Below are positions 16,376-25,522 of a stretch of 41,426 nucleotides of DNA, one piece after another. The position numbers were made by a program, and so were the translations under genes. The stretch is taken from contig NZ_AUCI01000028.1 in NCBI RefSeq assembly GCF_000429685.1, forward strand, positions 1 to 41,426, read 5' to 3'. The notes under the pieces were generated by a model. It had not been told where the DNA came from. It ran no database searches and worked only from the letters and a program-made list of their open reading frames with translations. Origin of the DNA: Salibacterium aidingense DSM 18341 (lineage in GTDB: Bacteria > Bacillota > Bacilli > Bacillales > Marinococcaceae). The stretch's first letter is position 1; each line of letters opens with the position of its first letter.

Positions 16376-17947
16376 CTATGGAATGTGCTTCGTACTTAAA
16401 CTTCTATAATGAGTAGGGGTGACCCCCATATTTTTTTTAAATACTTTGACAAAGTACTTATATTCTTTATAACCTACGTATTCAGCTATTTCGAAAACCT
16501 TATTCGAAGTATTCGCCAATAGTTCAGATGCTTTATTTATTCGCAGAGAATTAAGATATTCGGAAAAACTCAGGCCGGTTTCTTGTTTGAAAAGTAAACT
16601 AAAATAATTAGGAGTTATAAAATGCTCTTCTGCAACTTGTTGCGCTTTTATATCATGTTGGAAATTTTTATAGATATAGTGAACCGCATTTTCTATGATC
16701 CAGTTTGTTTTCTGTCGATGCAGATGTAACGTATCGCACAATTGATTTAAGTCTGAGAGTAATAACAATTTTAATGCTCTAAAGGTGTTATACGTTTTTA
16801 AGTCAACTTCTTTTTGAAGCTGAAAAGTTCTAGTAAAACTGTGCATTTTACTGGTTCGATCATGAATGTTATTCACTATAATAATTTCAAGCTCCCGGTT
16901 GAGCTGCAGAGTTTCTGTTAACGACAAATCTGTTTGAACTAGATAATCAAAATGTTCATTTAATAGTTCTTTGATGTGTTCTCGTTCATCGTTGAATACA
17001 GCTTTCTGTAATTCTTTTTTTATAGTATTTGTACTCGGGATTTCCGAGTTATTTGCTTCTTTATAGGAGGAAATGGTTTCCCTTTTTCCTCGATGTTGAG
17101 ATAATGCCATGCTTGCTTCCTGAAACAACAAGGGGGTACCTTTGATAGCTGAACCAATGGAAGAAATACCATGTTGTAAAGGGAAGGGTTGTTTTTTATT
17201 CATTTCAAAACAAAAGTTTTGGAAGACAGACATGCTGATGTTTTCTTGAGCTTCGGTAAAGAAAACGGTAATAGCTTCATTTATATGATTAGACATAAAA
17301 GTACATTGAATATGTTCCTCTTCACATTTTTTATGAAGAAAGGATTTCCATTTATTTTTCCATAATAACTCGGGTTTTTGATTAGATGATGTATTACCTG
17401 AATAATCTGTCATCTCACTTACCAAAACACGATAAAAATATCTATTAGGCACTTCGGTTTTTTCTTTGAAATTACTTGGTATAGGAGAATTATAGATATA
17501 ATAGTTTATCCACTCAGAAATAATTTGAAGTTTCTTATCTCCTTTTCTTTTTTCCTTCACCTTTTTTTGTTCTATTTTCTTTTTAATGGAAGCCACTAAA
17601 TCAAGAAGTTCATCAATATCGACAGGTTTAAGCATATAATCGTTTACCCCCAGCCGGAGAGCCTGCCGTGCATATTCAAACTCGTCATATCCGCTGAACA
17701 TTACAATTTCTATAGCAGGATATTCGTCAGACAAATATTCTGTAAGTGCCAATCCATCCATTTCAGGCATGTATACATCCGTTAAAACAATATCCACGTC
17801 ACAGTTTTTTATAATATTCACGGCTTCGTTTCCATTATAAGCTGTTCCCACCACAGTGACTCCTATATCGTCCCATGAAATAGTAGAAGCCAGCCCGTCA
17901 CATATCATTGCTTCGTCATCGACAATAAGCATCTTAATTTTATCCAT
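16376..17947 (-). CDS. YesN-like response regulator, receiver plus AraC-type HTH
   Basis: A 523-aa cytoplasmic regulator. Receiver domain at residues 1-125 with acidic DDE, phospho-acceptor Asp57 in LTDVYMPEMDG and Lys in YMLKPVD. A long middle region of unknown fold follows, then an AraC double helix-turn-helix at about 415-520 (HDIKAQQVAEEHFITPNYFS, GYKEYKYFVKVFKK). Its start overlaps the stop of the sensor gene by eight bases. It probably activates the sugar transporter genes. The gene is AT-rich (one sampled block is about 33% GC). Confidence 0.9.
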   Translation of the reverse strand: MDKIKMLIVDDEAMICDGLASTISWDDIGVTVVGTAYNGNEAVNIIKNCDVDIVLTDVYMPEMDGLALTEYLSDEYPAIEIVMFSGYDEFEYARQALRLGVNDYMLKPVDIDELLDLVASIKKKIEQKKVKEKRKGDKKLQIISEWINYYIYNSPIPSNFKEKTEVPNRYFYRVLVSEMTDYSGNTSSNQKPELLWKNKWKSFLHKKCEEEHIQCTFMSNHINEAITVFFTEAQENISMSVFQNFCFEMNKKQPFPLQHGISSIGSAIKGTPLLFQEASMALSQHRGKRETISSYKEANNSEIPSTNTIKKELQKAVFNDEREHIKELLNEHFDYLVQTDLSLTETLQLNRELEIIIVNNIHDRTSKMHSFTRTFQLQKEVDLKTYNTFRALKLLLLSDLNQLCDTLHLHRQKTNWIIENAVHYIYKNFQHDIKAQQVAEEHFITPNYFSLLFKQETGLSFSEYLNSLRINKASELLANTSNKVFEIAEYVGYKEYKYFVKVFKKNMGVTPTHYRSLSTKHIP

Positions 17948-19733
17948 TTTGTCCTTTCCTTTCTAAGAATAGATTCAGCTGTTTTTCCCCATAAACGAGA
18001 GGCAGATAAATTCTAATTAACGTACCAGTATGTTCCTTTGCTTCTAAACCAAAACAGGGCCCAAATGCATTCGTAATTCTTTCATTAATATTACGAAGAG
18101 CGAATCCCTCGTGTTTGCAATGATCAGATGAAAAAATAGAGTTAATACGATTACAATCTACTCCTTTTCCATTGTCGATCACATCAATAATGAGCTCTTC
18201 TTGATTAACTGCATAAGCGCGTATATATATGAAATTTTCCTTGCTGTGATTGGAAAAACCATGTTTGATACTGTTTTCCACGAGCGGCTGCAAAATGATT
18301 TTCATCATCAGTGTATGTTCCAACCCTGCTTCTTTTATTACTAAAAAGGAAAGTTTCCCTCCTAAGCGTCTTTTTTGAAGTTCGAGATAACTATGAACGT
18401 TTTTTAACTCTTCGTTGAGAGTGATCCACAGTTTTCCGTCACTTAAACTGATACGAAATATTCTGGATAAATCTTCGATACTCTTCCCCGTTTCTGCAGC
18501 ATTTTCAAGCCGGGCAGACCAGCGGATCATATCTAATGTATTATATAAAAAGTGGGGATTGATTTGACTTTGTAATGCTTTCATTTCTGATTCTTTATTT
18601 CTTATTTCTAATTTGTATTTTGTATCTATAAGAAATTGAACTTGAGATACCATATTATTAAATCTGCTGCCAAGGTTACCTATTTCATCATTGGAACGTA
18701 CTTTTACCCTGGCTTGAAAGTCTCCCTTTTCCACACGCTTTGTTTCTCTTATTAGTTCCATAATGGGTCTTAAGATCGTAATAAAAAACCCTATGATCGC
18801 AATTAAGGCTAAAGCAACAGTTGCTATGACAATACTTTTCATAATATTTCTAATTTCCGATAGTTCTTCTAGTACAAATTTTTCCTTCACTACAGAGACT
18901 AGATAAAAATCTTCTACCTTTTCCGATACGATGTGAGATTTCTCTCTATTGATGCTGTATTGAAAAATTGATTGATTCGATTGAGTAATTTTATCAGCGA
19001 ATGACTTTTCAACAAAGGACCCGGTTTTTTCTTTTTTCTTATGGGATAAAATCAAACCGTTTTCTCTCATGATGAAGAACTCATGTTTTTCATCAATTGC
19101 TTCATTTCTAATGAAATTGTAGAGTTCCTTTTCATTTAGTCGAATTCTTACTTCACCAATGGATTCACTGGGATCGCGTGTGCTGTTGATAATACGAAAG
19201 AGGGATACAACGCGGGTCTTTTCCGGGGGCCACCCGCTTTCTATCTGGTAGGGATTGGTCCAAAGGATGCTTCCATTTAAATCTTCAGCTTGTTCCATCC
19301 ACGTTTCTTCACTATTTTTTACTGTTTCTCCTTTATTTATGATCAATCCATTATTTCCCTTTACTGTTACGGAGTTGAAATAAGGTTTATTGGATAAGTG
19401 AAAAGTGAAAAATCCACGTAACGATTCATTTAGTTGATTTATTTCTCCCTGGCTGACCGTATCAGGTGTAAGTGTCATAAAACGGTAAAATTCATCGCTA
19501 AAAATAATATACTCCGATATGTCTTCAATATCTTGGATAACTCCATTAAAATTCGATGTCACTACATTCAAATTCCGATAGGAAGTATCGATTACCTGCT
19601 GTTGAAGTATTTTATTTGATTGATAGAAAAACATTGTACTTATTGAAGCGATGGGGAGCATGGTAAGAATAGATAAAATGATAATAGATTTCCATCTTAA
19701 ACTCCAATTGTGTAATTTGAAATTTTCCAGCAT
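17940..19733 (-). CDS. YesM-like sensor histidine kinase
   Basis: A 597-aa membrane sensor. TM1 near residues 15-35, a large extracytoplasmic sensor domain (about 40-290), TM2 near 298-320, HAMP linker, then the His_kinase domain with LQSQINPHFLYN (His near residue 393) and an HATPase with PLVENSIKHGF and DNGKGV. This NPHFLYN type is usual for sensors paired with AraC-type regulators in sugar clusters. It lies between the binding protein gene and the response regulator, so extracellular glycoside sensing, possibly through the binding protein, is likely. AAGGA precedes the ATG. Confidence 0.9.
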   Translation of the reverse strand: MLENFKLHNWSLRWKSIIILSILTMLPIASISTMFFYQSNKILQQQVIDTSYRNLNVVTSNFNGVIQDIEDISEYIIFSDEFYRFMTLTPDTVSQGEINQLNESLRGFFTFHLSNKPYFNSVTVKGNNGLIINKGETVKNSEETWMEQAEDLNGSILWTNPYQIESGWPPEKTRVVSLFRIINSTRDPSESIGEVRIRLNEKELYNFIRNEAIDEKHEFFIMRENGLILSHKKKEKTGSFVEKSFADKITQSNQSIFQYSINREKSHIVSEKVEDFYLVSVVKEKFVLEELSEIRNIMKSIVIATVALALIAIIGFFITILRPIMELIRETKRVEKGDFQARVKVRSNDEIGNLGSRFNNMVSQVQFLIDTKYKLEIRNKESEMKALQSQINPHFLYNTLDMIRWSARLENAAETGKSIEDLSRIFRISLSDGKLWITLNEELKNVHSYLELQKRRLGGKLSFLVIKEAGLEHTLMMKIILQPLVENSIKHGFSNHSKENFIYIRAYAVNQEELIIDVIDNGKGVDCNRINSIFSSDHCKHEGFALRNINERITNAFGPCFGLEAKEHTGTLIRIYLPLVYGEKQLNLFLERKGQNG

Positions 19734-19777
19734 GAATAATTTTCCTTTTTAATTATATAAAATAGTAATGAAGAAAA

Positions 19778-19807
19778 CAGAGGGTGATCCAAATCGATCA
19801 CTCTCTG
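19778..19807 (-). terminator. Terminator between binding-protein and sensor genes
   Basis: A 12-bp stem (19778-19789 with 19796-19807, one G-U pair) with a six-base loop; on the minus strand it is followed by TTTTCTTC. Partial termination here would give much more binding protein than sensor kinase. Confidence 0.72.
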
Positions 19808-19863
19808 TATAACTATGATATTCATCATAAACATATGGAACTTATTCGTCTACTAATAGAGAA

Positions 19864-21171
19864 CTACTCTTCTATCTGAACCTCTGCTTGTATATTCTCT
19901 GCAACTTCCTCAGGGGTGGCTTCCCCGATAGTGATGGATTGTAAGCCGTTTTGAATCGTATCAATGATGCCTGTTGGTAATACTGCATCATAAACGGGGG
20001 CAGGGTCGGATGTTTGAGTAAGTTCGATCATTTCCAAACTCAACGGTTCAATATCATCTTCCGGAATTTTAATGTCTGAAGGCACGGGCCGGCCCAAAGA
20101 TAAGAACCCCTTAAAGACATCTTCATCATACACTTCTTTTAGAAACATTTCCGCTGCTTCTCTTTTTTTATCTGACAAATCGCTGTTAATTGCGCTTACC
20201 GTTCCCATAGTGGTAGGTATACTGTTTGAATCACCAAGAGGTAGAGAAGCGATAGCAATGTTTTTATCTTCTGGTTTATTTTCAGAAATGGTGGATGCTG
20301 ACCAATTTCCATCAATAACCATTGCCGAGTTTCCTTGTAAAAACTTATTAACCATCTGTTCATTATCTATTGTATTCAAATCTTCATTAAAGGCTTCTAC
20401 TTCCACAAGTTCTTCAATAACCTCAAGTGCTTTAATGAATTCTGGGTCTGTGAATTTTTTCTCTCCGTTCATTACTTTTTCAAGAAAATCACTCCCTGTA
20501 AAACGATCAGCAATACCCGAGAGGTACACGGACTGTAACACCCAGGGAGCGGAATTACCAAGAGTAATTGGAGTGGTACCGGCTTCATTTAAGTCATTTA
20601 TTAATGAGATGAATTCATCATAGGTTTCAGGAAATGTATCGTAGCCAGCCTTTTCCAGCATGTCTTCGTCGTAGTAAATAAATTGAGTTGGGTTAGTGTT
20701 AAGTGGAAGAGCATAAGTGCTGCCCTCCATTACGAATTCATCAAATGACTCTTCCGTTAAAAGGCCATTGTCGATCCAATGATCTTTGATGTTATCAATC
20801 GTTCCCGCACTGCCGCTTTTGACAATGTTGTCTAGTGCAGAAATAGGAGTAATCTGATACATATCAGGTAATTCACCGCCGGCTGCCTGCGTTGTGAGTC
20901 GAGTTGAATAATCATTATGAGAAACGCTGTCAATTTGTAAATTAATATCCGGATGCGATTCATCGAATTCTCTTACAGATTCCATAAATACCTCGTAATC
21001 AGGATTCCCTTCCTCAGAGGCAACAAAATATTCCAGATCAACAGTGCCATCTGTATTATTTTCGTCTTCTTCCTCGTTTGAAGTACTTGAATTTCCACAA
21101 GCTGTCAAACTTGCTGTAATAATACTTAGTAATAGGGTATTCCATATTACGTTTGGATTATTGTTTTTCAT
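19864..21171 (-). CDS. Sugar ABC transporter substrate-binding lipoprotein
   Basis: A 435-aa extracytoplasmic solute-binding protein of the CUT1 class. It has a signal peptide with lipobox LTAC (Cys25), then a very acidic linker rich in E, D and N. The body has the usual VNKFLQGNSAMVIDGNWSAS and GRPVPSDI type segments. An ideal GAGGAGGT site precedes the ATG. It is the first gene of the sugar cluster and is followed by a terminator, which favours its high expression. The acidic surface suits a saline environment. Ligand unknown; a beta-glucoside or oligosaccharide is implied by the GH1 gene. Confidence 0.9.
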   Translation of the reverse strand: MKNNNPNVIWNTLLLSIITASLTACGNSSTSNEEEDENNTDGTVDLEYFVASEEGNPDYEVFMESVREFDESHPDINLQIDSVSHNDYSTRLTTQAAGGELPDMYQITPISALDNIVKSGSAGTIDNIKDHWIDNGLLTEESFDEFVMEGSTYALPLNTNPTQFIYYDEDMLEKAGYDTFPETYDEFISLINDLNEAGTTPITLGNSAPWVLQSVYLSGIADRFTGSDFLEKVMNGEKKFTDPEFIKALEVIEELVEVEAFNEDLNTIDNEQMVNKFLQGNSAMVIDGNWSASTISENKPEDKNIAIASLPLGDSNSIPTTMGTVSAINSDLSDKKREAAEMFLKEVYDEDVFKGFLSLGRPVPSDIKIPEDDIEPLSLEMIELTQTSDPAPVYDAVLPTGIIDTIQNGLQSITIGEATPEEVAENIQAEVQIEE

Positions 21172-21246
21172 TATAAACCTCCTCTATGCCAAAAATGTTA
21201 TCCAAGTTTAGTTGAATATACAAAAAAACCCCCTTCTTTAATAAAG

Positions 21247-21274
21247 TTAATTTTGAAATCGCTTCCAAAATTAA
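21247..21274 (-). promoter_or_regulatory. CcpA cre site inside a longer dyad upstream of binding-protein gene
   Basis: TTGAAATCGCTTCCA at 21253-21267 (plus strand) fully matches WTGNAANCGNWNNCW. It sits inside a 28-bp imperfect palindrome whose 9-base ends are perfect (TTAATTTTG/CAAAATTAA). It lies about 80 bp upstream of the gene start, consistent with catabolite control of the sugar cluster. Confidence 0.7.
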
Positions 21275-21350
21275 TTTATCATAACAATAATCAGGAGGGG
21301 ATACTATAAAATTCAGATAACACCTAATATTTTAATTTAATGAAAATAGG

Positions 21351-21617
21351 TTACTCCGCTGCTTTTTTCAATAATTCCTCCCGAAACTTTTCATAATACC
21401 GGTTCGCTTTTCCGTTCTGCCATCCTTTTTCATACCCCTGCCTATATGCAATATCGGCCTGAAGATCGCCTACATCGTGGGAAGCGTCAATGACATCGTG
21501 CAGCAGAGAAATATCAATGTGGCAGGCTTTTAATTCCTCGGCCAAAAGATGGAACTTCCGGGCATACGTCTCCCGTTTTTCCTGAAACATGATATGTTCA
21601 TGAATGGGATACTTCAT
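21351..21617 (-). CDS. Small charged cytoplasmic protein, unknown
   Basis: 88 aa, from the ATG at 21615-21617 with AAGGA eight bases upstream; the longer frame to 21821 is not supported. The protein is soluble and mostly helical by appearance, with charged stretches (FQEKRETYARKFHLLAEEL, YEKFREELLKKAAE) and the motif IDASHDVGDLQADIAYRQGYEKGWQ region. I do not recognise a family. It is divergent from the sulfotransferase-like gene and isolated from the sugar cluster by about 180 bases. Confidence 0.6.
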   Translation of the reverse strand: MKYPIHEHIMFQEKRETYARKFHLLAEELKACHIDISLLHDVIDASHDVGDLQADIAYRQGYEKGWQNGKANRYYEKFREELLKKAAE

Positions 21618-21772
21618 AGAAACCGTCCTTTCGTACCAAAACTTTGATTCTAGTATGGTCATGATTTTGATATTTATACGCAGGAAGCGTGCAAGCGTGT
21701 GGTTGGATGTAGCGAAACGGGGGAAAAATGATGTATGATAAGAAGAAAGATTAATGACTTGGAGTTTAGCTG

Positions 21773-22678
21773 ATGAAAAAAACCATTTATGTTCATATAG
21801 GATTTCATAAAACAGCAACATCGTTTTTGCAGCGCTGCATCTATCCGAATATGCAAAGCGTCCGTTATGTAAAGTACGGCAAACTAAAACAGGAGCTTTA
21901 CGATCTCAGGCTGAAAAAGCTGTCAGATGAGCATGTGAAACAAATCCGGGAAAAGGTTTTGAAGTTTTATAAAAAGAAACCGTTACTGATCTCCTATGAA
22001 GGGTTGTCGGGAAGCCCGTTTTCGCAAAAACGGTCGAAAAACAATATTCGGGTGCTGGAGGATATACGCCGGGTGTTTCCGGAAGAGGAGTTTGACGTCC
22101 ACATTATTGTCGGTATCCGGGAGCAGGTGAATCTGCTGGCCTCATTGTATGTGCAGTATGTCCATCAGGGCGGGGTGAAAAAACCGGAGGATCACCTAAG
22201 GGATCTGGAGAATCAGGGGATCCTTGATCACTATCATTATGATTATTACCTGGGCAAAGTAGAAGAGCTGTTTGGGAGTGATCATTATCATCTCCTGATC
22301 TACGAGCAATTCAAAAGCGAGACAGACAAGCATATGCTCGATCTTTTACGTTACATGGGAGAAGAAGAAATTCCCCCTTATGAAAATGAACAGGTCAACC
22401 GGAGCTATGGAACGATGCAGGTCGCCCTTGGGCGCCGGGTGAATTATTTATTTAAAACGCCGCTTCATCCGAAAGGACTCATCCCGGTCAATCCGTCTCC
22501 TATTAAAGGAAGGTTTTCTCCGAGAAAGGTGCTTCAGAGTAAATGGAGTTTCAAACTTCATTATAAGCGGTACCATCTCCCGGAAAAGCTGGAAGAGTAT
22601 ATAAAAGCCCAGTACGTGGAAAGCAATCGCAATCTGCAGAAGAAATATAACCTGGAGCTGCCTGATATTTATTTTTAA
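21773..22678 (+). CDS. Sulfotransferase-like protein
   Basis: A 301-aa protein with the N-terminal P-loop-like 5'-phosphosulfate-binding motif VHIGFHKTATSFLQ (residues 7-20), and a later IIVGIREQVNLLASLY that matches the 3'-phosphate-binding RxPxxxxxS-type strand. Such enzymes move sulfate from PAPS to a glycan, lipid or peptide hydroxyl and release PAP. No signal peptide, so cytoplasmic or membrane-peripheral. TTGGAG lies eight bases before the ATG. The next gene, 18 bases away, is CysQ, which removes PAP, so the two probably form a functional pair. The acceptor is unknown. Confidence 0.72.
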   Translation: MKKTIYVHIGFHKTATSFLQRCIYPNMQSVRYVKYGKLKQELYDLRLKKLSDEHVKQIREKVLKFYKKKPLLISYEGLSGSPFSQKRSKNNIRVLEDIRRVFPEEEFDVHIIVGIREQVNLLASLYVQYVHQGGVKKPEDHLRDLENQGILDHYHYDYYLGKVEELFGSDHYHLLIYEQFKSETDKHMLDLLRYMGEEEIPPYENEQVNRSYGTMQVALGRRVNYLFKTPLHPKGLIPVNPSPIKGRFSPRKVLQSKWSFKLHYKRYHLPEKLEEYIKAQYVESNRNLQKKYNLELPDIYF

Positions 22679-22696
22679 AAGGAAAGGAGCAGGGAT

Positions 22697-23503
22697 ATGA
22701 ATCAAGTTATTCAGGCGGCACTGGACGCCGGTGCTGCCATTATGGATATTTATAAAAAGGATTTTGATGTTGAATATAAGGAAGATGATTCCCCGCTGAC
22801 GATCGCGGATCAGAAAGCCCATCAGCTGATTGCGGATGTTTTGCGTGATGCGTTTCCGGATATACCTGTATTAAGCGAAGAAGGAAAACAGCTGCCCTTT
22901 CCTGAAAGGGCAGCGTGGAAGGACCTTTTTCTCGTGGACCCGCTGGACGGGACCAAGGAATTTATAAAGAAAAATGACGAATTCACCGTCAATATTGCGC
23001 TTGTGAAGCAGGGGGCTCCGGTTTTCGGAGTCATTTATGCGCCGGCCCTTGATCTTTTATATATAGGAGAGGTCGGCGAAGGATCGCTCAAAGTGGAGCA
23101 GGCCAGTGTTACGGCCAAAGAGATCAGGGAGGGGGAGAGTTGGTTTTCCCATGGGACCCGTCTGCCCGAACAGGAGCCGCAACAGAACAAAGCCCGGGTG
23201 GTGGCAAGCCGGTCCCACATGTCGGAGGAGACAGAGGCGTTCATCGAGAAGCTTAAGAAGGAGTATGACAGCGTCGATACGGTCTCTTCCGGGAGTTCCC
23301 TGAAGCTCTGTTTAATTGCGGAGGGGGCTGCTGATATCTATCCGCGGTTTGCCCCGACGATGGAGTGGGATACAGGAGCCGGACAGGCCATTATCGAAGC
23401 GGCCGGCGGTACTGTTCATACGACGGACTCTTCGAAAAATTTGACATATAACAAAGAAAATCTGCGTAATCCCTGGTTTGTAGCTGAATCTGTAAAATCA
23501 TAA
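22697..23503 (+). CDS. cysQ: 3'(2'),5'-bisphosphate nucleotidase CysQ
   Basis: A 268-aa cytoplasmic Mg2+-dependent phosphatase of the inositol monophosphatase fold that converts PAP to AMP. Metal ligands are visible: SEEG (Glu61/62), VDPLDGTKEF (Asp81, Asp84) and EWDTGAGQAI near the C-terminus. DSPLTIADQKAH is the usual N-terminal signature. GGAAAGGAG precedes the ATG. It follows the sulfotransferase-like gene closely and precedes a Gfo/Idh/MocA gene by 20 bases, so the three may be one transcript. PAP removal relieves product inhibition of sulfotransferases. Confidence 0.88.
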   Translation: MNQVIQAALDAGAAIMDIYKKDFDVEYKEDDSPLTIADQKAHQLIADVLRDAFPDIPVLSEEGKQLPFPERAAWKDLFLVDPLDGTKEFIKKNDEFTVNIALVKQGAPVFGVIYAPALDLLYIGEVGEGSLKVEQASVTAKEIREGESWFSHGTRLPEQEPQQNKARVVASRSHMSEETEAFIEKLKKEYDSVDTVSSGSSLKLCLIAEGAADIYPRFAPTMEWDTGAGQAIIEAAGGTVHTTDSSKNLTYNKENLRNPWFVAESVKS

Positions 23504-23523
23504 AACAAAGGAGCGTTTTATTA

Positions 23524-24519
23524 ATGGAAGAGACACTGCAGTGGGGTATTATCGGAGGAGCGAGAATAGCTATCAGTGAATTTCTGCCTGCGTTACATAA
23601 AGCCTCGGAGGGGGAAATCCGTGCCATTGCAAGCAAATCCGGGTCAGCAGCAGACTTTGAAGATGTCCCTGTATTTTATCAGACATATGAAGAGCTGTTA
23701 GATGATGTCATGATAGATGCTGTATATATTGCTCTTCCAAACTCTCTTCATGCGGAATGGGCGTTAAAAGCGATGGAAAAAGGCAAGCATGTACTGTTGG
23801 AAAAACCGGCCGGCATTTCTTCTGAAGAAGTGAAGCAGATGAGGGAGGCGGCGGAACAGCATCATGTCATCCTGATGGAAGCCTTCATGCATCAGTTTCA
23901 TAAACAGCATGACGTGGTAAAAAAAGTATTGCAGACGAATAAATTGGGAGACTGGAAGTTTTACAGAGCTCATTTTTCCTTTACCATTACCAATGAAAAC
24001 AATATTCGCCTGAATAAGGAGCTGGGCGGAGGCGCATTGTATGATGTAGGCTGTTACGGCATCCATACCATGAATCAGCTTCTTGGCTGGAAACCGGAAA
24101 AAGTCACCACAAGAGGCAGAAACCATGACACCAGCGGCGTAGATGTCATGTCGATTGCGCTGTTTGAAGATGGCAGCGGCAGGTTAGGCGAAGTGGTGGC
24201 AGGTTTTGATCTACCGGCAGCGAACCGATATGAAATCATTTGTGAGAAAGGCTCCATTCAGGTCGAAGATGCCTATCGTCCTGATGCCTCAGCTAATGGC
24301 TGCGGTACGATTATTGTAAAAGACCGCTCGGGAGACATCGTATCTTCGATCAACGTAAAAGATGACGCCTATCGAAATGAGATTGAGCATTTTCAGGAAT
24401 GTGTCCGGGAAGATAAACCGCCGCGCTACACGATGCGGGACGCCAAAGAAGTCAACACCCTTGTGGAATTTGCCTATCAGGCGTTGAGAACACAGAAAAA
24501 ATCAAATATTCGATATTAA
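23524..24519 (+). CDS. Gfo/Idh/MocA-family oxidoreductase
   Basis: A 331-aa NAD(P)-dependent dehydrogenase. Rossmann motif IIGGARIAISEFLPAL, then YIALPNSLHAEWA, LEKPAGISSEE with the catalytic-type EKP lysine, and GGGALYDVGCYGIH in the substrate domain. It resembles the glucose-fructose oxidoreductase/dihydrodiol dehydrogenase branch. AAAGGAG lies before the ATG. Possibly co-transcribed with the sulfotransferase and cysQ genes, which could mean it works on a sugar or polyol that is later sulfated; that is speculation. A terminator follows. Confidence 0.85.
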   Translation: MEETLQWGIIGGARIAISEFLPALHKASEGEIRAIASKSGSAADFEDVPVFYQTYEELLDDVMIDAVYIALPNSLHAEWALKAMEKGKHVLLEKPAGISSEEVKQMREAAEQHHVILMEAFMHQFHKQHDVVKKVLQTNKLGDWKFYRAHFSFTITNENNIRLNKELGGGALYDVGCYGIHTMNQLLGWKPEKVTTRGRNHDTSGVDVMSIALFEDGSGRLGEVVAGFDLPAANRYEIICEKGSIQVEDAYRPDASANGCGTIIVKDRSGDIVSSINVKDDAYRNEIEHFQECVREDKPPRYTMRDAKEVNTLVEFAYQALRTQKKSNIRY

Positions 24520-24527
24520 GAGGAGTA

Positions 24528-24557
24528 AGCCGGGCTGTATACCAGCCTGGCTCTTTT
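24528..24557 (+). terminator. Intrinsic terminator
   Basis: AGCCGGGCTG (24528-24537) pairs with CAGCCTGGCT (24543-24552, one G-U), followed by CTTTTC. It ends the sulfotransferase-cysQ-oxidoreductase transcript. Confidence 0.75.
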
Positions 24558-24613
24558 CATACTGTAAAATATGATATTCTAATAGAAGAAAAGGGAGAAG
24601 GAGTGGAGAGCCT

Positions 24614-25420
24614 ATGAAATTTGATCTGCATACGCATCACTATCGCTGCGGCCACGCCAGGGGAGAAATGGAAGACTATATTCAGGCAGCACTGGCGCGG
24701 GGACTTGATGTCATTGGCATATCGGATCATTCCCCGTACTTTGGAAGGGAAGAAAACCATCCTTATCCGACATTGACAATGGCGAAAAGTGAGTTTGCTG
24801 AATATGTAAACGAAGTCAGACGACTGAAAGAAAAATACAGAGATAAAATTGAAGTACTGCTTGGCGTAGAATCTGATTACTTCGAAAAATCCGCCCAGAC
24901 ATACAAAAATGTCTATGATCACTACCCGATGGATTACATTATCGGTTCGGTTCATTTTGTTCACGGGGTTAATATCTTTGATAAAAACCGCTGGAATGGA
25001 TTAAGTGAAAAAGAAATCCTTGATACCAAAGAAGAATATTACCGGTTGATTGAAAAATCAGCAAAAAGCGGCATGTTCCAAGTGCTTGGCCACATCGATG
25101 CGATTAAAGGGTATTTCCCTTCTATTTCCGATGTGAAAACGAATAAGGTGGATCATGCCTTACACGTAATAGCGGATCAGGAAGTAGCGATTGAAGTAAA
25201 TACCTCCGGTAAAATGAAAGACTGCGGCGGCTGGTATCCTTCCGCAGACTTATTGGAACGAGCAAAGTATTATAACATCCCCATCACGCTCGGATCGGAC
25301 AGCCATGACCCGGAACGGATCGGGGAGGATTTGGATCTTGTCCGGAGACATCTCAAGTCAATAGGTTACCAGGAATGGTATTTTTTCAGAAATAAAAAAC
25401 CGGTGGCTGTTTCTCTGTGA
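24614..25420 (+). CDS. PHP-domain phosphatase, histidinol-phosphatase-like
   Basis: A 268-aa cytoplasmic metallo-phosphoesterase of the PHP family. Metal-binding motifs in order: DLHTHHYRCGHA, GISDHSPYF, GVESDYF, GSVHFVHG, LGHIDAIK, EVNTSG and the final LGSDSHDPERIGE. Length and motifs match HisJ/HisK-type histidinol-phosphatases (histidine biosynthesis), but it is not beside other his genes, so another phosphate monoester is possible. AAGGAGTGGAG precedes the ATG. The gene appears monocistronic. Confidence 0.8.
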   Translation: MKFDLHTHHYRCGHARGEMEDYIQAALARGLDVIGISDHSPYFGREENHPYPTLTMAKSEFAEYVNEVRRLKEKYRDKIEVLLGVESDYFEKSAQTYKNVYDHYPMDYIIGSVHFVHGVNIFDKNRWNGLSEKEILDTKEEYYRLIEKSAKSGMFQVLGHIDAIKGYFPSISDVKTNKVDHALHVIADQEVAIEVNTSGKMKDCGGWYPSADLLERAKYYNIPITLGSDSHDPERIGEDLDLVRRHLKSIGYQEWYFFRNKKPVAVSL

Positions 25421-25522
25421 TTTAGTGATCATAACCAGTGGAAGACACCTTTTTTATTGACATTGCTGCATGACAAGCTCCCCTCTGTCCTCGATAATGA
25501 AACAAAGGGGGGATCGGGGGAA

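Noticed and set aside
25457-25498. TTGACA upstream of the amidase as a promoter
   Set aside because: The nearest GATAAT is about 30 bases away, too far for a sigma-A promoter.
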